From Saccharospirillaceae bacterium (GTDB lineage Bacteria; Pseudomonadota; Gammaproteobacteria; Pseudomonadales; Oceanobacteraceae), in NCBI GenBank assembly GCA_021208685.1, contig JAJOJJ010000020.1, positions 186,001 to 250,000 on the forward strand: a stretch of 64,000 bases of DNA, given 5' to 3'. The position numbers and the translations under genes are program-made. The notes beneath the pieces are model-generated. The model ran no database searches. It worked only from the letters and a program-made list of their open reading frames with translations, and was not told where the DNA came from. How positions within the stretch are numbered: position 1 is the stretch's first letter; every line of letters starts with the position of its first letter. Below, piece after piece: positions 29,059 to 39,603 of the stretch.

Positions 29059-29097
29059 AATATCCGTCGCAAACCCTGCCGGATTCTTAAGGCACCT

Positions 29098-29126
29098 CTG
29101 ACTTCCCTTCGCCTTCCCGTTATACT
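29098..29126 (+). promoter_or_regulatory. Sigma-70-type promoter of parE
   Basis: -35 CTGACT at 29098-29103, 17-base spacer, -10 TATACT at 29121-29126. The same two hexamers with the same spacing occur before speE (38551-38579). Confidence 0.6.
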
Positions 29127-29168
29127 CCGCCGTTGATTATGGATTTCCGCTGGCAGCCAGAGGTTTGA

Positions 29169-31058
<1,890 letters not shown>

Positions 31059-31120
31059 TATCAGTATCGCCGAGGCAAGGATGCCGCACACTGGCTGATG
31101 CCGGGTAACCAGGAGGTGAC

Positions 31121-33910
31121 ATGATCAATATCTGCAGACTGATGGCGCTGATGCTGTTTCCGGCCTCACTGGTGTTGGCTGAGGTTTCGCCCCTGCCCGC
31201 CGTGCAGGTTTTGCTGCTGCTTTCTTACGAGCCACTGTTTCCTGTTGCTGAACGCATTGTTACCGGTGTTCAGCAGACCTTGAACAACCATGCGCAGCAG
31301 CCCATCACCCTGCATGTGGAATTTATGGATTCCGACCTGCGTGCCACACCCGCCTACCTAAAAGCCTATGCTCAGCTGTTGCGTGCCAAGCAACAACAGG
31401 GTGAACGTTATGATCTGGTTATTGTTGCCGGTGATGGTGCACTGAAGTTAATCGCCGCGGAAGGGCGTGATGTTTTGGGACAGGCGCCGGTCGTTTTTGT
31501 TGGCGTCAGCGACAGTGAGCTGATCCGCAGATTGCAGAATCAGGGAGGCTATACCGGCGTGTACGATGCGCTGCCGGTGTATGAGTTTATGTCACTGATG
31601 CGTTATCTGTATCCGGATTCCCGGCCGCTGCATGTGATCAGTGACGGCCTGCCGCGCAGTGCCGGGCGTATGCTGCAGTTGCAGCAGGCCGCTGACAGCC
31701 TTAATCAGCAATTAGTGGTGCATTCACTGGCCACACTCAGCTGGCAGCAACTGGCCGACGAATTGTCGGCACTGAATGATGAACCCCTGTTGCTGTTATC
31801 GGCTTATCTGGATGTTCACCAGCAGGTTAAGGCATTGCGTGAATCAAACCATTTTATCAGCAGCCATTCTGCTTCCCCGGTCTGGTCGCTGACGGCCTCA
31901 GGTATCGGTGATGGTTTATTCGGTGGTGTGGTCAGCGATTTACAGCACAGCGCTGAGCTGGCCGCGGGGATGGCATTGCGCATTTTGTCCGGAGAAAGCC
32001 CAGACCGTATTACCATAAACTGGCAGACGGAAACCCTGACACTGATTGATGCTGAACTGGCGGCCCGGGCGGGTTTTGACCGCTCACATTTCCCGCCGGG
32101 TACCCACTTTATCAACGATCGGCCGGGCTTCTGGCAACGTTATCGCAATCTCATTGTATTGTCGTTGTCGGTTATTATCTTTTTCAGCTCTGTCGGCTTT
32201 TTTATCTGGTCAGAAATCCGGCGGCGTAAGTTCAGTGATCAGCAACTGGATGAGCGCACAGAATTAATCAAGAATATTCTGGATTCCATCCCGGATATTA
32301 TTTTTTATAAAGACCATCACGGCATTTATATCTTCTGTAATAAGCAGTTTGTGAATCTGATGGGAAAAGATCCGGTTGGTTATTCTGATTATGAAGTCTT
32401 TGATCACGAAACGGCTAATTTTTTCCGTGCAAAAGATAAAGAAGCCGTGGCACGGAAGCATGTCAATATTAACGAAGAGTGGGTGCACGGTGCCGATGGC
32501 GGTGTCATGCTGCTGGAAACACAAAAAACCCCTATCTATGACAAATACGGGCGGTATATCGGAGTCTTTGGTTTAAGCCGAGATATTACAGAGCTGAAAA
32601 AAGCTCAGCAAAATCTCGAACATATTGCTCACCACGATGTATTAACCGGTCTGCCGAATCGTCTGTCACTGAATAAAAAACTCGAATATGCCTTAAATAT
32701 GGCGCGTCGTGGCGGAGAGATGCTCGCCGTTATCTTCCTTGATCTCGATCGGTTTAAAGATATTAACGATACGATTGGCCATGATATTGGTGATCTGCTG
32801 CTCAAGGATGTTGCACATCGTCTGCACAATAATGTACGTGATTCTGACATTTGTGCCCGTCTGGGTGGTGATGAATTTGTTGTGGTGCTCAGTCGTATCG
32901 ATGATGAAAACCGCATTCAGGAAAAATGTGACCAGCTGCTGCAGGTGATATCGCAGCCATATAAGCTTCAGGGGCATCTGCTCAGCGTATTTGCCAGTGC
33001 CGGTATCAGTATTTATCCGCAACACGGCAGCAGCGTTGATGAACTTATCCGCAATGCCGATGCTGCGCTGCATAAAGCCAAAGAACTGGGCAGAAACCGC
33101 AGTTTTCATTATTTACGTGAGCTGACCGACAGCATTCATTCGCGCATGTCTCTTGAACAGGATTTACGCTCGGCTCTGGAGGCGCACCATTTTATCCTGG
33201 CATACCAGCCGCAATTCCGCATCGGTGAGTCTGTTCCCCGCCGGGTCGAGGCTTTATTGCGTTGGCCACATCCGGTGCGCGGTATGATTTCGCCACACAA
33301 TTTTATTCCGCTGGCAGAAACCAGTGGCTTGATTGTCGAGCTCGGATACTGGGTGATACGTTCGGCCTGTCAGCAGTTTTTATTCTGGCGACAGCAGGGA
33401 TTAATGCTGGATAAAATTTCTGTCAACGTATCGCCGATTCAGATTAACTCCCGTTTTGCTTCGGTCGTTGCCGAGATTATTCAGTATCTGGATTTTGATC
33501 CGCGCTGGCTGGAGCTTGAGGTAACGGAAGGTCTGATGATGTCAGGCACAACCGAAGTCTCGCAACAGATCAGCGAACTCAGGGCAATGGGCGTCGATTT
33601 TGCCATTGATGATTTCGGTACCGGATATTCATCGCTCAGTAAAATAAAATCCATGCCGGTAACCGTGTTAAAAATCGACCAGTCGTTTGTGCGCGACATT
33701 AACGATGACATGAATGACTATGAAATCGTCCGCGCCATTGTATTAATGGCGAAAAGTCTTGGCCTGACGGTAGTGGCTGAAGGTGTGGAAAATAAAGAAC
33801 AGGAAAGCACGCTGCAGCGTCTTGGTTGTGAATGGGTGCAGGGCTATTATTATGCGATGCCAATGGATGGCGACGTCTTCTACCAGCGTTACTTTGCAGA
33901 ATTACAATAG
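31121..33910 (+). CDS. Membrane c-di-GMP enzyme: ABC-type binding sensor, PAS, GGDEF, EAL
   Basis: 929 residues. Signal peptide to about 20, a periplasmic domain like the ABC_sub_bind family (VQVLLLLSYEPLFPVAERIV; VIVAGDGALKLIAAEG) to about 335, one membrane helix near 346-366 (LIVLSLSVIIFFSSVGFFIW), PAS at about 380-495, GGDEF at about 503-660 with intact RLGGDEF near 580 and an upstream inhibitory RDSD site, then EAL at about 675-915 with EALLRW, EVTEGL, DDFGTGYSSLSKI and KIDQSFV. Both catalytic sites look intact, so it could make and degrade c-di-GMP in response to a periplasmic ligand. It sits between parE and parC. Confidence 0.92.
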   Translation: MINICRLMALMLFPASLVLAEVSPLPAVQVLLLLSYEPLFPVAERIVTGVQQTLNNHAQQPITLHVEFMDSDLRATPAYLKAYAQLLRAKQQQGERYDLVIVAGDGALKLIAAEGRDVLGQAPVVFVGVSDSELIRRLQNQGGYTGVYDALPVYEFMSLMRYLYPDSRPLHVISDGLPRSAGRMLQLQQAADSLNQQLVVHSLATLSWQQLADELSALNDEPLLLLSAYLDVHQQVKALRESNHFISSHSASPVWSLTASGIGDGLFGGVVSDLQHSAELAAGMALRILSGESPDRITINWQTETLTLIDAELAARAGFDRSHFPPGTHFINDRPGFWQRYRNLIVLSLSVIIFFSSVGFFIWSEIRRRKFSDQQLDERTELIKNILDSIPDIIFYKDHHGIYIFCNKQFVNLMGKDPVGYSDYEVFDHETANFFRAKDKEAVARKHVNINEEWVHGADGGVMLLETQKTPIYDKYGRYIGVFGLSRDITELKKAQQNLEHIAHHDVLTGLPNRLSLNKKLEYALNMARRGGEMLAVIFLDLDRFKDINDTIGHDIGDLLLKDVAHRLHNNVRDSDICARLGGDEFVVVLSRIDDENRIQEKCDQLLQVISQPYKLQGHLLSVFASAGISIYPQHGSSVDELIRNADAALHKAKELGRNRSFHYLRELTDSIHSRMSLEQDLRSALEAHHFILAYQPQFRIGESVPRRVEALLRWPHPVRGMISPHNFIPLAETSGLIVELGYWVIRSACQQFLFWRQQGLMLDKISVNVSPIQINSRFASVVAEIIQYLDFDPRWLELEVTEGLMMSGTTEVSQQISELRAMGVDFAIDDFGTGYSSLSKIKSMPVTVLKIDQSFVRDINDDMNDYEIVRAIVLMAKSLGLTVVAEGVENKEQESTLQRLGCEWVQGYYYAMPMDGDVFYQRYFAELQ

Positions 33911-33949
33911 CAGCCCTGATCAGACCTTTCGACCGGCCTGAAATTACTG

Positions 33950-33978
33950 TTCGTATATTGGTTGTTTGTCTTTATAAT
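33950..33978 (+). promoter_or_regulatory. Promoter of the lipoprotein trio
   Basis: -10 TATAAT at 33973-33978 matches the consensus; -35 TTCGTA at 33950-33955 with a 17-base spacer is weak. It lies 43 bases before the first lipoprotein ATG. Confidence 0.5.
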
Positions 33979-34021
33979 CCGCGCCGGCAATCGTTCATTG
34001 CCATTTACTTAAGGAGCAAAT

Positions 34022-34432
34022 ATGCGTTGGACAGCACTGCTGGTGCTTGCCCTGACGGCTGGCTGCGCGCGTCTGGATCATGTTCAGATCGGCAGTATTG
34101 ATCAGTCTCAGGGTGAATTAGTACCCGTTTCAGTACGGTTGAGTGAAACCGGTTTTGATGCAACGGCCGCTGCCGAAATTGGCCGCATTGCCAGTCGTGG
34201 CAGAACCGCTGAAAACTTTAAGCAACTGCGCGATATTCTGGCGCTGATTAATATGGGCCCGCGTACCGGTAACCCGGTATTCGACGATACTTATGCGCAG
34301 CGTCTGCAGGAATATCTGCTGGTGGAATGCCCGGGTGGCCGCCTGACCGGTATCCGCGCTATTCGTGAAGCAAAATCAGCAGGCCCCGTGTCGGGTGAAA
34401 TCGTCGGTGTTGATGCTTATTGCATCCGCTGA
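34022..34432 (+). CDS. Small lipoprotein 1 of a tandem trio, unknown
   Basis: 136 residues. Lipobox LTAGC with Cys15 as the lipidation site and Ala/Arg following. Unlike its two neighbours it has an extra central helical part (AAAEIGRIASRGRTAENFKQ; LRDILALINMGPRTG). The C-terminal piece has the pattern shared by all three genes: Cys, Gly-Gly-Arg-Leu about two residues on, then a final Tyr-Cys (VECPGGRLTGIRAI ... VDAYC). ATG with AAGGAG upstream. I do not recognise the family with certainty. Confidence 0.7.
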   Translation: MRWTALLVLALTAGCARLDHVQIGSIDQSQGELVPVSVRLSETGFDATAAAEIGRIASRGRTAENFKQLRDILALINMGPRTGNPVFDDTYAQRLQEYLLVECPGGRLTGIRAIREAKSAGPVSGEIVGVDAYCIR

Positions 34433-34452
34433 GAAATAAGGAAATAAAAAAT

Positions 34453-34758
34453 ATGTTTAAACGTTTTATGACCATGGCGGTATTGATGACAGCCCTGACC
34501 GGTTGTGTCAGCCTCAACTCCGTTTCCCTGACCCAGATACCGGCCGAACGCAGCAATGAAATCAGCGCGACTTCCAGCAGCTGGACTTTTCTTGGCATTG
34601 CCTTCAGCAACGACTTCGTTGATGAAGCTATCCTTGATCTGAAAAGCCAGTGTGCCGGCGGGAAAGTAGAAGGCATTCTGACCAAGTTTCAGCACACGGT
34701 ATTTATCCCGGTTGTCATCCGCGAAGTGGTTGCCACTGGCTACTGCCACAAGGGGTAA
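34453..34758 (+). CDS. Small lipoprotein 2 of a tandem trio, unknown
   Basis: 101 residues. Lipobox ALTGC, Cys18. Mature part: SLTQIPAERSNEISATSSSW, then FSNDFVDEAILDLKSQCAGG and a final GYC. The FSNDFVDEA... C-GG-K-V motif corresponds to FDTDYVDQA... C-NG-R-L in the next gene, so the two are paralogues. ATG 34453 has AAGGAA about 9 bases upstream. The pattern recalls the Bor/TRL-like short lipoproteins but the match is too weak to name. Confidence 0.7.
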   Translation: MFKRFMTMAVLMTALTGCVSLNSVSLTQIPAERSNEISATSSSWTFLGIAFSNDFVDEAILDLKSQCAGGKVEGILTKFQHTVFIPVVIREVVATGYCHKG

Positions 34759-34764
34759 GCAGGC

Positions 34765-35073
34765 ATGAAAATCCGTATATTTCTGCCACTGATGCTGCTG
34801 ACCGGATGCACCCATTCGGTTCATATGCAGCACGTCAGCGACTTTGATCATGTGTCTGCTGCAGAAAAGCGCAGCGTGGTAACGGCTGAAACTGAACAGA
34901 CCGTTGTGCTGGGTTTTGTCTTTGATACCGACTATGTCGATCAGGCAAAACAGCAGTTAATGGCTCAGTGTAATGGCCGCCTGAGTGCGGTAACCACTCA
35001 GTATTCAACCAGCCACAGTTTTCTGCATTGGACCAATAAGATCCGGATGCAGGGACTGTGCAGCGAAGGCTGA
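34765..35073 (+). CDS. Small lipoprotein 3 of a tandem trio, Bor-like
   Basis: 102 residues. Lipobox LLTGC, Cys15. Mature part has TVVLGFVFDTDYVDQAKQQL, MAQCNGRLSAVTTQYSTSHS and ends MQGLCSEG. Gene starts 6 bases after lipoprotein 2 stops, so the two are translated from one message. Layout (short lipoprotein, central hydrophobic turn, Cys ... Cys at the end) resembles phage-type Bor lipoproteins; homology is not certain. A good terminator follows. Confidence 0.7.
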   Translation: MKIRIFLPLMLLTGCTHSVHMQHVSDFDHVSAAEKRSVVTAETEQTVVLGFVFDTDYVDQAKQQLMAQCNGRLSAVTTQYSTSHSFLHWTNKIRMQGLCSEG

Positions 35074-35082
35074 TGCAGTAAG

Positions 35083-35111
35083 AAAAATCCCGGCAACAGC
35101 CGGGATTTTTT
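35083..35111. terminator. Bidirectional terminator between the lipoproteins and pirin
   Basis: Perfect 12-bp inverted repeat AAAAATCCCGGC, loop AACA, GCCGGGATTTTT, with T runs on both strands. It can end the lipoprotein message (+) and the pirin message (-). Confidence 0.92.
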
Positions 35112-35114
35112 GCA

Positions 35115-35975
35115 CTATTTACTACCCGGCAACGGCGTATATTCACGCTCATCGCCCGGCACACTGGCAAAACGCTGCGCCTGCCAGTCGGCTTCGGCCT
35201 GAGCGATGCGCTCGCGGCTGTAAGCAACAAAATTCCAGCGGATATAAGGCACCTGCTCATAGCCTTCGCCACCGAGCAGCACAAAGCGGCTGTGGCTTTC
35301 GACCTGAATGCTTTCATCGCCATCAAGCAGAATAAAGTCACCGGCGTTAAAGCTCTGCCCGCTGATATTCAATGAACCACTCTGAATATACACCGCGCTT
35401 TCATAATGTGGGTGCGGCAGTTCAATCTGCTCTCCGGCGGCGCTGATAATATCGATAAAAAACATCGGCGAGTGAGTGCGCACGGGTGAGGTCATGCCGT
35501 AGGCTTCCCCGGCGACCAGGCGCATGATGGTTTTTTCCAGATAATAATGCGGCAGCTGTTCTTTTTTCACATGCTGGAATGACGGCTCTATTTCCGCTTT
35601 TTCCGGTGGCAGGGCCAGCCAGAATTGCAGACCGTTGAGTTCGTGTTCGCGTGAGCGTACTTCCAGTGTTTCGCGTTCGGAATGCACGATGCCGCGGCCG
35701 GCGGTCATCCAGTTTACTTCACCGGGAAAAATTTCCTGCACATTGCCGAGGCTGTCGCGGTGCAGCATGCTGCCGCTGAACAGATAACTCAGGGTCGACA
35801 ACCCGATATGCGGATGCGGGCGCACATTAATACCCTCGCCGGGTTGAAACCGCGCAGGCCCCATGTGATCCAGAAAAATAAAGGGACCGACCATTTTCTT
35901 CACGCGGCTGGGCAGAATGCGGGTAACACTGAAACCGTCCAGATCCTTCTTTTCACCGTTGATCAGATTGGCCAT
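35115..35975 (-). CDS. Pirin family protein
   Basis: 286 residues, two cupin barrels. The first has the pirin metal site region (FIFLDHMGPARFQPGEGINV; RPHPHIGLSTLSYLFSG; GRGIVHSERE), with the His residues and Glu that bind iron in the family. The C-terminal barrel (LPHPHYESAVYIQSGSLNIS) is less conserved. Some pirins oxidise quercetin, others regulate; the role here is unknown. ATG 35975 is chosen over the GTG just before it because AGGAG then sits 6 bases upstream. Confidence 0.9.
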   Translation of the reverse strand: MANLINGEKKDLDGFSVTRILPSRVKKMVGPFIFLDHMGPARFQPGEGINVRPHPHIGLSTLSYLFSGSMLHRDSLGNVQEIFPGEVNWMTAGRGIVHSERETLEVRSREHELNGLQFWLALPPEKAEIEPSFQHVKKEQLPHYYLEKTIMRLVAGEAYGMTSPVRTHSPMFFIDIISAAGEQIELPHPHYESAVYIQSGSLNISGQSFNAGDFILLDGDESIQVESHSRFVLLGGEGYEQVPYIRWNFVAYSRERIAQAEADWQAQRFASVPGDEREYTPLPGSK

Positions 35976-36070
35976 CACGTTCTCCTCGGCAGCTGTTCAT
36001 AACGTTGATTGTCAGAGTGTCAGTATATTTCTGTTTGTTGGAATTAAAATTACGAAAATAGGTTGTTACT

Positions 36071-36087
36071 GTTCTAATTTTTAGAAC
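36071..36087. promoter_or_regulatory. Palindrome between pirin and parC, possible operator
   Basis: GTTCTAA TTT TTAGAAC, a perfect 7-bp inverted repeat with 3-base spacer in the 207-base divergent gap. The compact symmetry suits a dimeric repressor, but the regulator is unknown. A second, GC-rich inverted pair (GCCGCCG / CGGCGGC) lies at 36122-36148 nearer parC. Confidence 0.4.
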
Positions 36088-36182
36088 GTTTCGGCCAGAG
36101 CCGCTGCGCGGATTGTTCTCTGCCGCCGGGTCGGTCACAATCGGCGGCATTCATTCCATCAGAACTCAGCCCTGCAGGACTT

Positions 36183-38444
36183 ATGACGGATCAGATCAGT
36201 TACACCGATGACGGTGTTGAGCGCCAGTCGCTGAAGCAATACACCGAGAACGCATACCTCAACTACTCCATGTACGTCATTCTCGACCGTGCGCTGCCGC
36301 ACGTGGGTGATGGCCTTAAGCCGGTGCAGCGCCGCATCGTCTACGCCATGAGCGAGCTGGGGTTAAAGCATACCGCCAAATATAAGAAGTCGGCCCGTAC
36401 CGTGGGTGACGTGCTGGGTAAATACCATCCGCACGGCGACAGCGCCTGTTATGAAGCCATGGTGCTGATGGCACAGCCGTTTTCTTACCGTTACCCGCTG
36501 GTGGATGGTCAGGGTAACTGGGGTGCGCCGGACGATCCTAAATCCTTCGCGGCCATGCGTTATACTGAAGCCAAGCTGGCACCTTACGCCGAAGTGCTGC
36601 TCAGCGAACTGGGTCAGGGCACGGTGGAATGGCAGCCGAACTTTGATGGCACCATGGACGAGCCGTGCACCTTACCGGCGCGCTTGCCAAACATTCTGCT
36701 CAACGGCACCACGGGTATTGCGGTCGGCATGGCGACGGATATTCCGCCGCACAATATCCGCGAAGTGGCCAGCGCCTGTATTCATCTGCTGGATGATCCG
36801 GATGCCAGCATCGACGCCTTGTGCGAACACGTCACCGCGCCGGATTTCCCGACCGAAGCGGAAATCATCACGCCGCGTGACGACCTGCGGAAGCTGTATC
36901 GCGATGGCCGTGGCAGCGTAAAAATGCGCGCGGTCTACACCGTTGAAGATGGCGATATCGTCATTACCGCGCTGCCGCATCAGGTCTCCGGTGCCAAGAT
37001 TCTGGAGCAGATTGCCGCCCAGATGCAGGCGAAAAAACTGCCACTGGTCACCGACCTGCGCGATGAATCCAACCACGAAAACCCGACCCGTCTGGTGATT
37101 GTGCCCAAGTCGAACCGGGTCGATACCGAGGCGGTGATGGCGCACCTGTTTGCCACCACCGATCTGGAAAAGAACTACCGCGTTAATATGAATGTGATTG
37201 GTCTGGACGGCCGCCCACAGGTGAAAAACCTGAAGCTGATGCTGAGTGAGTGGCTCAGCTACCGTACCGAGACGGTACGTCGCCGCCTGCAGTTCCGACT
37301 CGATAAAGTACTGGCGCGTCTGCATATCCTCGAAGGTTTGCTGGTCGCTTTCCTCAATATCGATGAAGTGATTGACATCATCCGTCGCGAAGAGGAACCG
37401 AAAGCGGTGCTGATGCAGCGCTTTGGTATTTCCGATATTCAGGCCGAAGCCATCCTCGAATTAAAACTGCGTCATTTAGCCAAACTGGAAGAAATGAAGA
37501 TTCGCGGTGAACAGGATGAGCTGGAAAAAGAACGCGATTATCTGGAAAAAACCCTCGGCTCTGAGCGTCGTCTGAAAACCCTGATCAAGAAAGAAATCAG
37601 TGCCGATGCCGAACAATACGGTGATGAGCGCCGTTCACCGGTGGTCGTGCGTGGTGAGGCCAAAGCCTTCAGTGAAACCGAACTGGTGGCTACTGAGCCT
37701 GTCACCATCGTTCTGTCGGAAAAAGGCTGGGTGCGTGCCGCCAAAGGGCATGACATTGATGCCGAAAACCTGAGTTATAAAACCGGTGATAAATTCTTAA
37801 GCGCTGCCTATGGCAAGTCAAGCCAGCATGCGGTGTTCCTCGATACCAGCGGGCGTTCCTACAGTCTGCAGGCGCATACGCTGCCATCGGCGCGCGGGCA
37901 GGGAGAGCCACTGACTGGCCGCCTGTCTCCTCCGCCGGGCGCCAACTTCATCACCACCTTAATCGGTAACGATGACGAGCGTTATCTGCTGTGCACGGAT
38001 GCCGGTTATGGCTTTATCGGTACGCTGGCGGATATGCAGAGCAAGAATAAAGCCGGTAAAACCCTGATTACGGTGCCGGATAATGCCCGCATTCTGGCAC
38101 CGGCGAAGATCAGCGATCCGGATAAATCCTGGATTGCGGCCATCAGCAATGAAGGTCGCCTGCTGGTCTTCCCGGCTGCGGATCTGCCGCAGATGGCCAA
38201 AGGTAAAGGCAACAAAATGATTGGTATTCCGGCAGAAGCCGCCGCCAAACGTGAAGAAATCATGGTCGGCGCGGTGGCTTTCAGTCAGGAAGATACACTG
38301 CTGGTGCACGCCGGTAAGCGTCATCTGAAACTGAAGTTTGCCGATCTTGAACACTATCTGGGAGAGCGTGGCCGCCGTGGAAATAAGCTGCCGCGTGGCT
38401 TCCAGAACGTGGACCTGATGGAGGTGGTGAGCAAAGAGGCATAA
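36183..38444 (+). CDS. parC: DNA topoisomerase IV subunit A
   Basis: 753 residues, full length. The catalytic Tyr is residue 127 in [10 protein letters not shown]. The quinolone-determining region reads [18 protein letters not shown] with Ser87 and Glu91 (equivalent to Escherichia coli Ser80 and Glu84), the susceptible-type residues. C-terminal beta-propeller blades follow from about 500. With ParE it decatenates daughter chromosomes. The usual close parE-parC spacing is opened up here by the c-di-GMP gene, lipoproteins and pirin. Confidence 0.98.
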   Translation: MTDQISYTDDGVERQSLKQYTENAYLNYSMYVILDRALPHVGDGLKPVQRRIVYAMSELGLKHTAKYKKSARTVGDVLGKYHPHGDSACYEAMVLMAQPFSYRYPLVDGQGNWGAPDDPKSFAAMRYTEAKLAPYAEVLLSELGQGTVEWQPNFDGTMDEPCTLPARLPNILLNGTTGIAVGMATDIPPHNIREVASACIHLLDDPDASIDALCEHVTAPDFPTEAEIITPRDDLRKLYRDGRGSVKMRAVYTVEDGDIVITALPHQVSGAKILEQIAAQMQAKKLPLVTDLRDESNHENPTRLVIVPKSNRVDTEAVMAHLFATTDLEKNYRVNMNVIGLDGRPQVKNLKLMLSEWLSYRTETVRRRLQFRLDKVLARLHILEGLLVAFLNIDEVIDIIRREEEPKAVLMQRFGISDIQAEAILELKLRHLAKLEEMKIRGEQDELEKERDYLEKTLGSERRLKTLIKKEISADAEQYGDERRSPVVVRGEAKAFSETELVATEPVTIVLSEKGWVRAAKGHDIDAENLSYKTGDKFLSAAYGKSSQHAVFLDTSGRSYSLQAHTLPSARGQGEPLTGRLSPPPGANFITTLIGNDDERYLLCTDAGYGFIGTLADMQSKNKAGKTLITVPDNARILAPAKISDPDKSWIAAISNEGRLLVFPAADLPQMAKGKGNKMIGIPAEAAAKREEIMVGAVAFSQEDTLLVHAGKRHLKLKFADLEHYLGERGRRGNKLPRGFQNVDLMEVVSKEA

Positions 38445-38462
38445 CGCCTTGCTCACCGGACG

Positions 38463-38497
38463 CCGGCCAGCAGATATGTTCTCTGGCCGGGTTTGTT
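38463..38497 (+). terminator. Probable terminator after parC
   Basis: Perfect 8-bp stem CCGGCCAG / CTGGCCGG with a 12-base loop, followed by GTTTGTTATG. GC stem is strong, T tract is modest. Confidence 0.5.
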
Positions 38498-38550
38498 ATG
38501 TCCCTTGCCCCGGCAGAACAGCCGCTGACCGCAGGCGTTCATTCCGTGAT

Positions 38551-38579
38551 CTGACTCCCGCGCACCATTCCGTTATACT
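38551..38579 (+). promoter_or_regulatory. Sigma-70-type promoter of speE
   Basis: -35 CTGACT at 38551-38556, 17-base spacer, -10 TATACT at 38574-38579, about 38 bases before the ATG. Hexamers and spacing are the same as in the parE promoter. Confidence 0.6.
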
Positions 38580-38616
38580 CCCGCCCGAATTTACGCTCTG
38601 CATTACAGGAATCCTC

Positions 38617-39471
38617 ATGTCTGCCAAAAACGTTGTTTCTGAAAGTCTGTACGACGGCTACGCCCAGTCCTTTACCGTCAGTGAAGTAGTGTTCGAGGTG
38701 AAAACCGGGCATCAGCACCTGCAGATTATTGATACGCCGTTTATGGGCCGGGTGATGCTGCTGGATGGCGTGGTACAGACCACTGAACGCGATGAATTTA
38801 TTTACCACGAAATGATGGTGCATGTACCGCTGTTTGCCCATCCGGCGCCCAAACGCGTGCTGATTATCGGCGGTGGTGACGGCGGTATCCTGCGTGAAGT
38901 GCTGCGTCACAAGAACGTTGAACACGTGACTCAGGTTGAGATCGACGGCAGCGTGATTGATATGTGCAAAGCGTATTTTCCCAAGCACTCCCATGGTGCC
39001 TTCGATGATCCGCGCGCCAATATCGTGATTGCCGACGGCAAAGAATTCGTCGCTCAGTGTCAGGATACCTTTGACGTTATCATCTCCGACTCCACCGACC
39101 CGATCGGGCCGGGCGAAGTGCTGTTTACCTCCGATTTCTACCAAGACGAAAAAACCTGCCTGAACCCCGGCGGTATTATGGTGGCGCAGAACGGCGTGCC
39201 TTTTATGCAGGGTCAGGAAGTCACCAACACTTTTCAGCGTCTGAGCAAGCTGTACCGCGATGCCAGCTTCTACGTGGCGCCGGTACCCACCTATATCGGT
39301 GGTCTGATGTCTCTGGCCTGGGCGACCGACAATGCAGAGCTGCGCAAGCAGAGCGTGGAGCAGATTGCTGAGCGCGTGGCCGCTGCCGGTTTTGAAACCC
39401 GGTTCTACAACGCCGACGTACACGTTGCCGCCTTTGCATTGCCAAATTATGTCCGCGCCCTGATGAAATAA
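38617..39471 (+). CDS. speE: Polyamine aminopropyltransferase (spermidine synthase)
   Basis: 284 residues, the standard length. Motifs: FMGRVMLLDGVVQTTERDEF, YHEMMVHVPLFAHP, the SAM/dcSAM glycine loop VLIIGGGDGGILREVLRHKN, and FDVIISDSTDPIGPGEVLF with the catalytic Asp. It transfers aminopropyl to putrescine. The ATG 38617 (MSAKNVVSES) is preferred over 56 further in-frame codons that would run through the promoter. Confidence 0.93.
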   Translation: MSAKNVVSESLYDGYAQSFTVSEVVFEVKTGHQHLQIIDTPFMGRVMLLDGVVQTTERDEFIYHEMMVHVPLFAHPAPKRVLIIGGGDGGILREVLRHKNVEHVTQVEIDGSVIDMCKAYFPKHSHGAFDDPRANIVIADGKEFVAQCQDTFDVIISDSTDPIGPGEVLFTSDFYQDEKTCLNPGGIMVAQNGVPFMQGQEVTNTFQRLSKLYRDASFYVAPVPTYIGGLMSLAWATDNAELRKQSVEQIAERVAAAGFETRFYNADVHVAAFALPNYVRALMK

Positions 39472-39490
39472 GCACGGATCAAGACGGCAC

Positions 39491-39535
39491 AATCCCGTCG
39501 GCCTGCGGTCTGCGCTGCCGGGATTTTTCATTTTC
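39491..39535 (+). terminator. Possible terminator after speE
   Basis: AATCCCG pairs with CGGGATT across a 21-base, partly self-complementary loop, followed by TTTCATTTTC. Plausible but not textbook. Confidence 0.4.
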
Positions 39536-39591
39536 TGACGGGCTCAGGGCGTCCTGTCCGCCCGCAAACATCCCCGGCCTGAAATGCCATC

Positions 39592-39597
39592 TATACT
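39592..39597 (+). promoter_or_regulatory. -10-like element before cyaA
   Basis: TATACT seven bases before the cyaA ATG, so the transcript would have almost no leader if used. No clear -35; low confidence. Confidence 0.3.
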
Positions 39598-39603
39598 CAG
39601 GGC

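Noticed and set aside
38539-39531. A 330-codon minus-strand open frame opposite speE
   Set aside because: Antisense to a clear spermidine synthase gene; no recognisable domain or ribosome site.
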